64,000 bases of DNA from Azospirillum lipoferum (GTDB taxonomy: Bacteria; Pseudomonadota; Alphaproteobacteria; Azospirillales; Azospirillaceae): contig NZ_JALJXJ010000006.1 in the NCBI RefSeq assembly GCF_024170005.1, positions 186,001 to 250,000 of the forward strand. The letters run 5' to 3'. Shown here piece by piece: positions 30,741-39,405 of the stretch. Every line of letters begins with the position of its first letter. Within the stretch, counting starts at the first letter, position 1. The notes under the pieces were generated by a model. The model was not told the DNA's origin. It did no database searches and saw only the letters and a program-made list of their open reading frames with translations. Made by a program: the position numbers and the translations under genes.

Positions 30741-31988
30741 TCAGGCCGCCACGCTGCCCGCCTCTTCCGCCCGGCCGTTGCGGCGCGCCACCACCCAGCC
30801 GATCAGCGCGCCGGCCAGCATCACCAGCGCCGCGATCAGGAAGGCAGCACCCGGATGCGGGAACAGCGGATCGCCGCCCACCGACGCCGAATAGACCGAC
30901 CCGAAGAAGATCGGGGACAGGATGCCGGCGACGCTCGCCACGCTCATGTTGGCACCCTGCAACTGGCCCTGTTCGGACGGGCTGACCCGCTGCGTCATCA
31001 GCGACTGGATGGTCGGCATCGCCAGCCCCCACAGCGCATTCGGCACGACGGCGAAGGCGAACCAGCCGCCGTCCGGTGCCAGCCCCATGCAGGCCAGCCC
31101 GGCGGCTCCGCCGAACAGGCCGATCACCATCGTGCCGCGGTCGCCCAGCCACTTCACCACCCGCGACACCACCAGACCCTGCATGACCATGTCGAGCGCG
31201 CCGACCACCGCCAGCAGAAGCCCGACATCCCAGGCGCTCCAGCCATAGCGATGCGCGGCATAGAGCACGAAGACGGCGGGGAAAATCTGGTGGGAGACAT
31301 GCAGCATGAAATTGACCAGCGCCAGACCCGACAGCTCCGGGTGCGAGCGCAGCAGCCGCAGCGCCCCGAACGGATTGGCCCGCCGCCAGGAAAACGCCAT
31401 CCGGTTCTCGGGTGTCAGCGATTCCGGCAGCACCACCAGACCATAGAGGAAGGCCAATCCGCTGAGCAGGCCCGCTCCCCAGAAGGGTGCCCGCGGCGAG
31501 ACCTCGCCCAGCAACCCGCCCAGCAGCGGACCGGCGATGAAGCCGGCACTGAAGGCGGCGCCGATCAGGCCATAGGCGCGCGCCCGCTGCTCCGGCGGCG
31601 TCACATCGGCCATATAGGCGAAGACGGTGGTGAAGCTGGAGGAGGTGATGCCGGCAACCGCCCGGCCGACCACCAGCCACCACAAATTCGGCGCCACCGC
31701 CATCAGCACATAGTCCGCCGCCAGACCAAGTGTCGACAGCAGGATCACCGGCCGCCGCCCGAAGCGGTCCGACAGCGACCCGATCACCGGGGAACAGAAG
31801 AACTGCATCAAGGCCCACAACGTCACCAGCGCGCCGTTGATGGTGCCGGCCTGCGCGTCGGCCCCGGCGAACTGCTCGATCAGCGCCGGCAGCACCGGAA
31901 TGACGATGCCCATCGCGACGATGTCGAGTGCTGCGGTGACGAGAATGAAGGCTATGGCGGCCTTGCGCGGACGAAGGACGGAAGACAT
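30741..31988 (-). CDS. MFS efflux transporter, TetA-like
   Basis: 415 residues with twelve predicted helices. The MFS loop motif after helix 2 is GSLSDRFGRRPV, and the helix-5 antiporter-like motif is GAAFSAGFIAGPLLGG. The overall pattern (TLGLAADYVLMAVAPNLWWLVVGRAVAG) matches the proton-coupled tetracycline/TCR group. It could export a drug, but most chromosomal members have no proven substrate. It is a single gene on the minus strand. Confidence 0.88.
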   Translation of the reverse strand: MSSVLRPRKAAIAFILVTAALDIVAMGIVIPVLPALIEQFAGADAQAGTINGALVTLWALMQFFCSPVIGSLSDRFGRRPVILLSTLGLAADYVLMAVAPNLWWLVVGRAVAGITSSSFTTVFAYMADVTPPEQRARAYGLIGAAFSAGFIAGPLLGGLLGEVSPRAPFWGAGLLSGLAFLYGLVVLPESLTPENRMAFSWRRANPFGALRLLRSHPELSGLALVNFMLHVSHQIFPAVFVLYAAHRYGWSAWDVGLLLAVVGALDMVMQGLVVSRVVKWLGDRGTMVIGLFGGAAGLACMGLAPDGGWFAFAVVPNALWGLAMPTIQSLMTQRVSPSEQGQLQGANMSVASVAGILSPIFFGSVYSASVGGDPLFPHPGAAFLIAALVMLAGALIGWVVARRNGRAEEAGSVAA

Positions 31989-32159
31989 GGAGGGACCTTG
32001 GGAGACCGGAACAGGGGAGGAGCAGGGCGGCCGGAAATACGGGCCGACACCGGGGCACCGAAGCCGCAGATATAGGCGCCCGGATCGAAAATCACAAGCG
32101 GAATATTTCCTATGTCGGATGTTTCTTCGATCCCCCCGTCACAGTCCCCGTTCGCCCCG

Positions 32160-32735
32160 TCACTCCTCCAGGATGCGCTCGATCCGCCGGTCCGGCACCA
32201 GCCACAGCAGGATCACCAGCACATACAGCACGACGGACAGCCATTGCAGGACGAAGGCCAGCGGAATGGCCAAGCCATAGAGTCCCAGGCTGATCTTGCC
32301 CTTCCGGTCGGTTCCAACCGCCCGCGCCACCGCGGATTCGCGTCCGCCACAGGCGATGATGGCGCGTTCGGTCAGGCTGTAGCCGATGGCCGCCATGCCG
32401 AGGACGACGCCGTAGGATGCCGTCGCCACCGGCGAGAAGTCGCTGGCATCAAGCCAGCGGATGACGAAGGGGACCAGCGACAGCCAGAACAGCAGGAACA
32501 GGTTGGCCCACAGCACCCGCCCGTCGATCCGCGTGGTCGCCTGCAGCAGATGGTGATGGTTGTTCCAGTAGAGCCCGATATTGATGAAGGACAGCACGTA
32601 GGCCAGCAGGATCGGGACACGCTCCGCCAGGGCGGCGAGGCTGCCGTCCTCCGGCACCTTCAACTCCAGCACCATGATGGTGATGGCGATCGCCACTACC
32701 CCGTCGGTGAAAGCCTCCAGCCGGCCGGTCTTCAT
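32160..32735 (-). CDS. TMEM175-family (DUF1211) membrane protein
   Basis: 191 residues with about six helices. The first helix carries GRLEAFTDGVVAIAITIMVLELKVP, containing the FSD-like (here FTD) signature that lines the pore in TMEM175 potassium channels. FINIGLYWNNHHHLL is also typical. Bacterial members form tetrameric potassium-leak channels. The start is the Met of MKTGRLEAF; the upstream extension is not family-like. Confidence 0.85.
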   Translation of the reverse strand: MKTGRLEAFTDGVVAIAITIMVLELKVPEDGSLAALAERVPILLAYVLSFINIGLYWNNHHHLLQATTRIDGRVLWANLFLLFWLSLVPFVIRWLDASDFSPVATASYGVVLGMAAIGYSLTERAIIACGGRESAVARAVGTDRKGKISLGLYGLAIPLAFVLQWLSVVLYVLVILLWLVPDRRIERILEE

Positions 32736-32807
32736 GGCCCGATCTCCAGTCGTTATGAAGAACGCCGTGCCGGGACCGAAAAGCCCCCGGCACGGCATCG
32801 GTTACGG

Positions 32808-33506
32808 TCAGGCCGCGTCGACCATGACGATTTCGCTGTCCTCAAGCGCCGTCACCGTCAGGGTGTCGAGGTCGGCGATCGCCGCACCGTCGCGGGCGTT
32901 TACCCGCACCCCGTCGATCTCCACCGCCCCGCTGGCGGGGACGAGATAGGCGCGGCGGTCCTTGCCGAGCGGGTAGGACGCCGTCTCGCCGGCCTTCAGC
33001 GTCGCCCCCAGCACGCGGGCGTCGGTGCGGATCGGCAGGGCGTCGCCGTCATCGGCATAGCCCGAGGCCAGGGTGACGAAATGGCCGCTGCGATCCCCCT
33101 TGGGAAAGGGCTTGCTGCCCCAGCCCGGCTTCTCACCGCTGCGCGTCGGCATGATCCAGATCTGGAAGATGCGCGTGGTGACGTCCTCCAGATTGTATTC
33201 GGAATGCGCGATGCCGGTGCCGGCGGACATCACCTGGACGTCGCCCGCCTCGGTGCGGCCCTTGTTGCCAAGGTTGTCCTGGTGGGTGATGGCGCCCTCG
33301 CGGACATAGGTGATGATCTCCATGTCGCGGTGCGGGTGCGGCGGGAAGCCGGTGTGGGGGGCGATGGTGTCATCGTTCCAGACCCGCAGGTTGCCCCAGT
33401 TCATCCGCTTGCGGTCATGGTAGTTGGCGAAGGAGAAGTGGTGCTTGGCATCCAGCCAGCCGTGATTCTCGCCGCCCAGGCTGTCGAAGGGACGCAGTTC
33501 GATCAT
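32808..33506 (-). CDS. Pirin family protein
   Basis: 232 residues forming a bicupin. The metal site is in the N-terminal cupin: PPHPHRDMEIITYV and GTGIAHSEYN supply His/His/His/Glu ligands. Bacterial pirins of the YhhW type have quercetinase-like or regulatory activity. The start is the Met of MIELRPFDSLGGENHGW. It is divergent from a LysR regulator 136 bp away, a common arrangement in which the regulator controls the pirin gene. Confidence 0.93.
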   Translation of the reverse strand: MIELRPFDSLGGENHGWLDAKHHFSFANYHDRKRMNWGNLRVWNDDTIAPHTGFPPHPHRDMEIITYVREGAITHQDNLGNKGRTEAGDVQVMSAGTGIAHSEYNLEDVTTRIFQIWIMPTRSGEKPGWGSKPFPKGDRSGHFVTLASGYADDGDALPIRTDARVLGATLKAGETASYPLGKDRRAYLVPASGAVEIDGVRVNARDGAAIADLDTLTVTALEDSEIVMVDAA

Positions 33507-33624
33507 GGTCCGTCTCCTGACTGTGCAGCCGATGCGTCCTTGCCGCATCGGCCGCCGTGTTTCGCTTGAGAGGACAATAGCGCTGGTCGTCTTTCAGTTT
33601 TACCCCTATAAATCGGCACAAGAT

Positions 33625-33641
33625 GTTCAAGAAAGTTGAAC
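33625..33641. promoter_or_regulatory. LysR-type dyad overlapping the lysR ribosome site
   Basis: GTTCAA-GAAAG-TTGAAC is a perfect inverted repeat containing a T-N11-A core. It ends one base before the lysR ATG and lies about 120 bp from the pirin start, so autorepression is likely. Confidence 0.55.
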
Positions 33642-33642
33642 G

Positions 33643-34572
33643 ATGACCAGCATCGGCACCCCCAGCTTCGATCAGCTCAGCATCTTCCTTGCCGTGGTGG
33701 ATGCCGGCAGCTTCGCCGGGGCGGGGCGGCGGCTGAACCGGGCGGTCTCCGTCATCAGCTACGGCATCGCCAATCTCGAAGCGCAGCTCGGGCTGCCGCT
33801 GTTCGACCGCGAAGGGTCGCGCAAGCCGACGCTGACGGCCGCCGGGCGGGCGCTGCTCGCCGAGGCGCGGACGATCGCACAGGGGATGGACGGCTTGCGG
33901 GCCAAAGTGCGGGGACTGCATGAAGGGCTGGAAGCCGAGGTCGATCTCGCCGTCGACGTGATGCTGCCGGCCGACCGGCTGGGCCGGGTGCTGCGGGACT
34001 TCGCCCGCGACTATCCGACGGTCTCGCTGCGCCTGCATGTCGAAACCCTCGGTGCGGTCGCCGCCCTGGTCCTCGACCGCCGGGCGGTGCTGGGCATCTC
34101 CGGTCCGGTGGCGGCCGGGATGGACGGGCTGGACCGGACGACCGCCGGATCGGTGCCGATGGTGCCGGTCGCCGCTCCCGATCATCCCTTGGGCCGCATG
34201 GCGCAGATTGCCCCCGGTGCCGGACGCGACCATGTGCAGCTGGTCCTCACCGACCGGTCGCGCGCCACCGAGGGGCAGGATTTCTCGGTGATGAGCCCCC
34301 GCACATGGCGGCTCGCCGATCTGGGCGCCAAGCACGCGCTGCTGCGCGAGGGGATCGGCTGGGGCAACATGCCGCTGCCGATGGTCGAACCCGATCTCGT
34401 CGCCGGCACCCTGGTGCGGCTCGCCATGCCCGACCATCCCGGCGGCACCTATCGTTTCTCCGGCGTCTGGCGGCGCGACACGCCACCCGGCCCGGCGGCC
34501 TCCTGGCTGCTCGCCCAATTCGTGCAGCTGGGAACCGGCGACCGGGAGGAGGACGGCTTCACCGATCTCTGA
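33643..34572 (+). CDS. LysR-family regulator next to pirin
   Basis: 309 residues. The N-terminal helix-turn-helix is degenerate but recognisable: FDQLSIFLAVVDAGSFAGAGRRLNRAVSVISYGIANLEAQLGLPLFDR. The effector-binding domain follows from about residue 95. The recognition helix has AVSVISYGI where most members have qpaaSvqI-type residues. It is divergent from pirin and has a dyad at its own translation start. The effector is unknown. Confidence 0.9.
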   Translation: MTSIGTPSFDQLSIFLAVVDAGSFAGAGRRLNRAVSVISYGIANLEAQLGLPLFDREGSRKPTLTAAGRALLAEARTIAQGMDGLRAKVRGLHEGLEAEVDLAVDVMLPADRLGRVLRDFARDYPTVSLRLHVETLGAVAALVLDRRAVLGISGPVAAGMDGLDRTTAGSVPMVPVAAPDHPLGRMAQIAPGAGRDHVQLVLTDRSRATEGQDFSVMSPRTWRLADLGAKHALLREGIGWGNMPLPMVEPDLVAGTLVRLAMPDHPGGTYRFSGVWRRDTPPGPAASWLLAQFVQLGTGDREEDGFTDL

Positions 34573-34587
34573 CCCACTCTTGCGGCG

Positions 34588-35292
34588 TCAGGCCGCCGCC
34601 GGCGCGGTCGAGGCCGGATGGAGCGCGCAGAGCGCGGTGCCCGCCAGCACCAGCGCGCCGACGACCACCAGCGGGAGCACCAGCCCGCTCTGCATCACCA
34701 TCACGGCACCGATCGCGGCTCCGAGGAAGATCGCCGCCACGCCGGCCATCCGGCGCTGCGCATTGGTGTTCGCCCCGCCGGCGAGGCTGGAATCGGCGGC
34801 CAGTCCGGTCAGGGTCAGCGTCAGGACCGTCGTCGTCAGGTCGGGAACCTTCATCTGCCGGACCGTGGCGTTGCGGAAGCCCATGGCGAAGCCGGTCAGG
34901 ACGATGATCGCATAGAGAGCCGCCGCGGGAGCCTGCTCACCGACGTCGAAGCCGGCGGCAACGGCGGCGGCGATCCAGAACAGGACAGTCTCGAACAAGG
35001 CGGCAGCCAGCAGCCAATGCCGCATCGGCCGGCCGGCGAATGTCCTGCCGAGGCGGCCGGCGATCAGGGCACCGACCAGGAAGGACAGCAGCGCCGCCAC
35101 CGCCGGCAGGACCCGGAAGCCCGGCGTACCGACGACGGCGAAGCCGAGGAAGACGATGTTGCCGGTCATGTTGGCGGTGAAGACCTTGCCCAGGCCGAGG
35201 ACGCTGATGGCATCGACGAGCCCCGTCGTCACCGACAACAGCAGCAGGAGCCAGGGCAGGGGGGAGGTGCCTGATGCGGCCGGTGCGGACAT
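34588..35292 (-). CDS. DUF1275 (YoaK-like) membrane protein
   Basis: 234 residues with six hydrophobic helices. The start MSAPAASGTSPLPWLLLLLSVTTGLVDA leads into AISVLGLGKVFTANMTGNIVFLG, the hallmark of DUF1275. GFRNATVRQMKVPDLTTTVLTLTLTGL is the second conserved block. The function is unknown. The start is the Met after GGACATGTC; in-frame sequence upstream is Arg-rich and not family-like. It converges with the LysR gene, with a 15-bp gap. Confidence 0.88.
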   Translation of the reverse strand: MSAPAASGTSPLPWLLLLLSVTTGLVDAISVLGLGKVFTANMTGNIVFLGFAVVGTPGFRVLPAVAALLSFLVGALIAGRLGRTFAGRPMRHWLLAAALFETVLFWIAAAVAAGFDVGEQAPAAALYAIIVLTGFAMGFRNATVRQMKVPDLTTTVLTLTLTGLAADSSLAGGANTNAQRRMAGVAAIFLGAAIGAVMVMQSGLVLPLVVVGALVLAGTALCALHPASTAPAAA

Positions 35293-35416
35293 GTCTGTCG
35301 TTTCCTGCTGTTTTTCTCGGGTGAAGGGGCAGTATCGGCGGCGACGGCGGATATGGTCTTGTCGCTTCGGCACGGGCTTGGACCATTCTGCACATCGGGG
35401 GAATCGCTTCAGGTCC

Positions 35417-35465
35417 TTTAGAGTGTGATCGCTTCAAGCGGAATCGCTTGAAGCGTGAATCACAC
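35417..35465. repeat. Palindromic element 1 (TTAGAGTGTG family)
   Basis: GTGTGAT and ATCACAC flank an 11-bp perfect stem CGCTTCAAGCG/CGCTTGAAGCG with a GAAT loop. It begins with TTTAGAGTGTG, like the next element, suggesting a repeat family. Confidence 0.6.
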
Positions 35466-35479
35466 GGAAAACCAAAAGC

Positions 35480-35523
35480 TTAGAGTGTGTCTGGTGCTTC
35501 AATAAGTACCAGACACACTCTAA
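35480..35523. repeat. Palindromic element 2 (TTAGAGTGTG family)
   Basis: TTAGAGTGTGTCTGGT and ACCAGACACACTCTAA form a perfect 16-bp stem with a 12-base middle. It lies in the 315-bp gap between DUF1275 and the creC-like kinase gene; nothing else is seen in that gap. Confidence 0.65.
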
Positions 35524-35607
35524 CCGTTCGACCTCCCGACCGCCACCACTCCGGTCCTTTTTGCACGAACGCCGGACAAGGCGGCCTGCTGCCCCCCATC
35601 GGCAGCC

Positions 35608-37233
35608 TCACGACGATGCCCGGACCCGGCGCAGGGCGACCTCGAACAGGGCGCCGCGTTCCGACGGCAGCAGGGCGATGCTTCCGCCATGGGCCTCCAC
35701 CAGCCCCCGCGCGATGGTAAGGCCGAGACCGGTGCCGCTGCGCTCGCGCGCGGTGGTGAAGAAGGGGACGAAGACGCGGTCGGCGTTCGCCGGCGAGATG
35801 CCCGGCCCGTCGTCGGCGACCCGCAGGATCGCCTGCTCCCCCTCGGTCCGCAGGGTGACGGTCACCCGCGCGTCCGCGCCGGCATGGTGTCTCGCATTCT
35901 CGATGAGGTTCGCGAGCACGCTTTCCAGGGACTCCTGCCCGATGGCGACCGGCAGCGACGCCGGCAGGGACGCGTCTGCGCCATGACGCTCGGCCAGACG
36001 GGCGGCGACCGGCACGGCGTCGGTCACCACGTCGTCGGTCACGGTCATCACGTCGGCACGGGCCAGTTCCAGCAGGCGGCGGACGAGGCGGGACAGCCGA
36101 CCGGCCTCGGCATCCATGTTGGCGAGGAAGCGGTCCCGGTCTTCGCGAGGCATGCTGTCGATGTGGTCGCGCAGCAGCTCGACGGTGCCGCGGATGGTCG
36201 TCAGCGGCGTCTTGAACTCGTGCGAGACGTGGGCGGCGAAGTCGCGGATGTAGTCGGCCCGCTCCTCCAGCGTCCTGGCCATCCGGGTCAGCGCATCCGA
36301 CAATTCGGCGACCTCGCGCACCACCGGGCGCGGCAGCGGGACCATCACGCCCCGTTCGCCGTCCGCCGTCCGCTTCGCCAGCCCGGTGACCGCGCGGAGC
36401 GGACGGGCGATGGCGACCGTCCCCAGCCGCGCCAGCACCCCGACCGACACGAGAAGCAGCACCGCCAGCCCGGCGAGGTGCCAGCGCTTGCCGTAGAGGG
36501 TGTCGGCGATGCTGCGCGGCGTGCGCGACACCACCACCACGCCGACGACGCGCCCGTCGTCGAGCACGGGCTGGGCGGTGAAGACCCGCACCGACCGGCT
36601 GCGGTCCGGCACGGCCGGGCTGTCCGAAACGGACCGGTAGCCGATTCTCTCTTGGCCGGGGCGGTCATGGCTCGTGCGTTCGCGCAGGACGCTGGCGGCC
36701 TCGCCGGCCAGGGCGCGGCGGACCTCGTCCTGCCGGGCCAGCGACAGGCCCATCTCCTCGCCGGTGCTGGCGACGACCACGCCCTGGTGATCGGTGACCC
36801 TCATGCCCGCCAGGGTGATGCGTTGCGCCTCGCGCAGGATCGGGCCGAGCGTCGAACCGGCAACGGCGGCGGCCGGGTCGGTCGCCGCCGCCGGCACCGG
36901 ATCGGGGGCGGGGGGAAGGATCGGATCCTCTGCAAGGTCGAGGCTGGCGAAGCGGGGCGTCCAGGGCGGGTCGAAGCCCGGCGGGCGCGTCCAGGCCGGA
37001 TCGACCGGAGGGCCGAGCGCCTCCGCCTTCCCGCCGGCCCGGCGCCAGGCGTCGCGGTAGAAGGCCGCGACCACCCCGGCCTGGGCGATCAGTTCCGATT
37101 CCGTCTGGCGGATCAGGGCGCTTTCGTAGAGACGCAGGATCCACAGGCCGCTCAGCGGCAGGACCAGCGCCGCCACCGTCATGACCAGCAGCACGGTCGC
37201 GATCGACGGCCGCCGTCCGAACGGCGGCCTCAT
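35608..37233 (-). CDS. creC: Sensor histidine kinase, CreC-like
   Basis: 541 residues. Two membrane helices (about 10-30 and 280-300) enclose a periplasmic sensor domain. HAMP, HisKA (AAHVSHEFKTPLTTIRG, His338) and HATPase (LIENARHHA, DDGPGI, GTGLGLTIA) follow. The ATG overlaps the stop of the response-regulator gene (ATGA). The pair plus the divergent creD gene resembles the CreBCD system, which responds to carbon status and, in some gammaproteobacteria, to cell-wall stress. The symbol rests mainly on creD and is tentative. The large open frame upstream of the start is the regulator gene in another frame. Confidence 0.85.
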   Translation of the reverse strand: MRPPFGRRPSIATVLLVMTVAALVLPLSGLWILRLYESALIRQTESELIAQAGVVAAFYRDAWRRAGGKAEALGPPVDPAWTRPPGFDPPWTPRFASLDLAEDPILPPAPDPVPAAATDPAAAVAGSTLGPILREAQRITLAGMRVTDHQGVVVASTGEEMGLSLARQDEVRRALAGEAASVLRERTSHDRPGQERIGYRSVSDSPAVPDRSRSVRVFTAQPVLDDGRVVGVVVVSRTPRSIADTLYGKRWHLAGLAVLLLVSVGVLARLGTVAIARPLRAVTGLAKRTADGERGVMVPLPRPVVREVAELSDALTRMARTLEERADYIRDFAAHVSHEFKTPLTTIRGTVELLRDHIDSMPREDRDRFLANMDAEAGRLSRLVRRLLELARADVMTVTDDVVTDAVPVAARLAERHGADASLPASLPVAIGQESLESVLANLIENARHHAGADARVTVTLRTEGEQAILRVADDGPGISPANADRVFVPFFTTARERSGTGLGLTIARGLVEAHGGSIALLPSERGALFEVALRRVRASS

Positions 37234-37913
37234 CGGCAGTCCGACAGCTTGTAGCCCAGCCCATGCACGGTTTCGACCGGAGCGCCGCCGACGGCCTGGA
37301 ATTTGGCCCGGACCCGGCGGATATGGCTGTCCACGGTGCGGTCGGCGACATAGCGTTCGGTGGCATAGGCGCCGTCCATCAGGGCGTCGCGGCTGAACAC
37401 CTTGCCCGGCCGGTCGGCGAGGGTGCGCAGAAGGCCGAACTCGGTGGCGGTCAGCACCACCTCCGTCTCGTCCCAGAAGGCGCGCACGCCCTCCAGGTCC
37501 AGGCGCAGGCGGTTGTGGCGGAGGACGGGGTCCTGCACCGCAGGTTCCGGCGGGACCATGCGGCGCAACACCGCCTTGACCCGCGCCGTCAGCTCGCGCG
37601 GCGAGAAGGGCTTGCTGACGTAATCGTCGCCCCCCAGTTCGAGGCCGAGAATCCGGTCGATCTCGTCGTCGCGCGACGACAGGAAGATGATGGGCACCCG
37701 GCTGTCGCGGCGGAGCCGGCGGCAGACCTCGGTGCCGTCCATCTCCGGCATGCCGATGTCCAGCAGGATCAGGTCTGGGGAGTCCGCCTGGGCCAGCGCC
37801 AGCCCCCGGACGCCGTCCCCGGCCTCGATGACGGCGAAGCCTTCCCGGTTCAGGGCGAAGCGGACGATGTCGCGGATGTGGGGATCGTCGTCGATCAGCA
37901 GGATCTTGGTCAT
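37230..37913 (-). CDS. creB: OmpR-family response regulator, CreB-like
   Basis: 227 residues. The receiver has LLIDDDPHIRDI, phospho-acceptor Asp52 in LILLDIGMP, and the Lys in YVSKPFSPREL. The winged-helix output domain has LTATEFGLLRTLADRPGKVFSRDAL and DRTVDSHIRRVRAKF. It is coupled to its kinase gene by overlap and is divergent from creD across 136 bp, so creD is its likely target. Confidence 0.9.
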   Translation of the reverse strand: MTKILLIDDDPHIRDIVRFALNREGFAVIEAGDGVRGLALAQADSPDLILLDIGMPEMDGTEVCRRLRRDSRVPIIFLSSRDDEIDRILGLELGGDDYVSKPFSPRELTARVKAVLRRMVPPEPAVQDPVLRHNRLRLDLEGVRAFWDETEVVLTATEFGLLRTLADRPGKVFSRDALMDGAYATERYVADRTVDSHIRRVRAKFQAVGGAPVETVHGLGYKLSDCR

Positions 37914-38049
37914 GGCAGCGCAACCCTACCCGATAATCTGCACAAGTTCTGCACGGAGATTCCTTCCCGGCTGCACGGCCGCGTCATCGCCGCGGCATCC
38001 CGGGCCGCCACGCTGTGGGCCTGTTTCCCACCCCTCGTGGAGTGTCCGA

Positions 38050-39405
38050 ATGACCATGCCGCCCGAATCCACTCCCAATCCGCTGGCCAATCCCCCACCC
38101 GTGCGGCGAAACCGCCGGTCCGCGAAGTTCCTGCAGATCGTCCTGCTTCTGGCGGTGACCCTCATCGCCGGCCTGCCGGTCTCCGGGATCATCGGCGAAC
38201 GCTCGGACCGGCAGGCCGAAATGCAGGAGGAGCTGGCGCGGAGCTGGAGTCCGGAGCAGACCTTGCGGACACCGGTCCTGGCGGTTCCCTATCTCGCCGC
38301 CGACGGCAAGACCCGCGGTTACCTGAAGATCGCGCCCGCGACCCTGGCGACGCAGGCGGCCCTGGTGCCGGAGCGCAAGAGGCGCGGCCTGTTCTCCGCG
38401 ACCGTCTACACCGTGGCGCTGGAGATGACCGGCAGCTTCGCCGTCCCGTCCGCGCCCAGCCTCGAAAAGCTGGTCGGGCGCGGCGGCTCCATCTCCTGGC
38501 AGGACAGCGTCTTCCTTCTCCAGGTGTCGGGATTGGCCGGCATGACGGCCGAGGACCGCGTCGTCTGGAACGGCGAGACCATTCCCTGGCGGGGCTGCCA
38601 GGAACTGGTCGCCCGCGCCGAAGACTGCTGGGGCGCCGCGCTCGCCGCCCGTCCGACGATGGCGGCGGCCCCCGCCACGAATGTCGAGATGAAGTTCCAG
38701 GCGACGGTGACCCTGCGTGGCACCGGGGCCTTCCACCAGACCCTGGACGGCCGGCAGGCCACGGCGGTCATCAAGGCGCCGTGGCCGACGCCGAGCTTCG
38801 TCGGCACCGTGCTGCCGTCGGACCCGACCGTGACCGCCGACGGCTTCGAGGCGCGGTGGAACGTTTCCGACTATTCCAGGCCGCCGCTCCGCTCCGACGC
38901 GGCTCTGCTGGACTCCGCCGAAGCCCAGTATCTCCCCTCGGTCGGCGTCGAGCTGCTGGAGGCGGTTCCCACCTACCGGATGATCAACCGCGCTTCGAAA
39001 TACGCGAGCCTCTTCGTCGTCCTGTCCTTCACCGTCTATACGCTGTTCGAGCTTCTCTCCAGCGTGCGCATCCACATCGTCCAGTATGGCCTGCTGGGGC
39101 TGTCGATGACGCTGTTCTCCCTTCTGCTGGTGTCCTTCGCCGAACCGTTCGGCTATGTCGCCGGCTATTGGATCAGCGCGGCGCTCGTCCTGGTCCAGGC
39201 GACGGCCTACACGGCGGCCGTCACCCGGCGCGCGAGGTCAACCCTGGTCTTCGCGACGGCGCTGGCGAGCCTGTTCGGCTTCCTCCACCTCCTGCTCGGC
39301 CTGGAGAACTACTCCCTGCTGGTGGGGACGGTCGCCTTGTTCCTGGTCCTGTCGGCGGTCATGGCCGTCACCCAGCGGGTGGACTGGCAGGGAGAGGAGC
39401 CGTGA
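38050..39405 (+). CDS. creD: Inner membrane protein CreD
   Basis: 451 residues, the family length. An N-terminal membrane helix (FLQIVLLLAVTLIAGLPVSGIIGERSDRQ) is followed by a periplasmic beta-rich domain with WRGCQELV and TVTLRGTGAF. A C-terminal bundle has the conserved NRASKYASLFVVLSFTVYTLFELLSS and VQYGLLGLSMTLFSLLLVSFAEPFGY blocks. CreD is an output of CreBC; its molecular role is unknown. The stop overlaps the start of the GH3 gene. Confidence 0.92.
   Translation: MTMPPESTPNPLANPPPVRRNRRSAKFLQIVLLLAVTLIAGLPVSGIIGERSDRQAEMQEELARSWSPEQTLRTPVLAVPYLAADGKTRGYLKIAPATLATQAALVPERKRRGLFSATVYTVALEMTGSFAVPSAPSLEKLVGRGGSISWQDSVFLLQVSGLAGMTAEDRVVWNGETIPWRGCQELVARAEDCWGAALAARPTMAAAPATNVEMKFQATVTLRGTGAFHQTLDGRQATAVIKAPWPTPSFVGTVLPSDPTVTADGFEARWNVSDYSRPPLRSDAALLDSAEAQYLPSVGVELLEAVPTYRMINRASKYASLFVVLSFTVYTLFELLSSVRIHIVQYGLLGLSMTLFSLLLVSFAEPFGYVAGYWISAALVLVQATAYTAAVTRRARSTLVFATALASLFGFLHLLLGLENYSLLVGTVALFLVLSAVMAVTQRVDWQGEEP

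Noticed and set aside
37263..39401. Long in-frame N-terminal extension of the GH3 gene
   Set aside because: It runs antisense through creB and out of frame through creD; the GTG at 39402 with a strong ribosome site explains the start.
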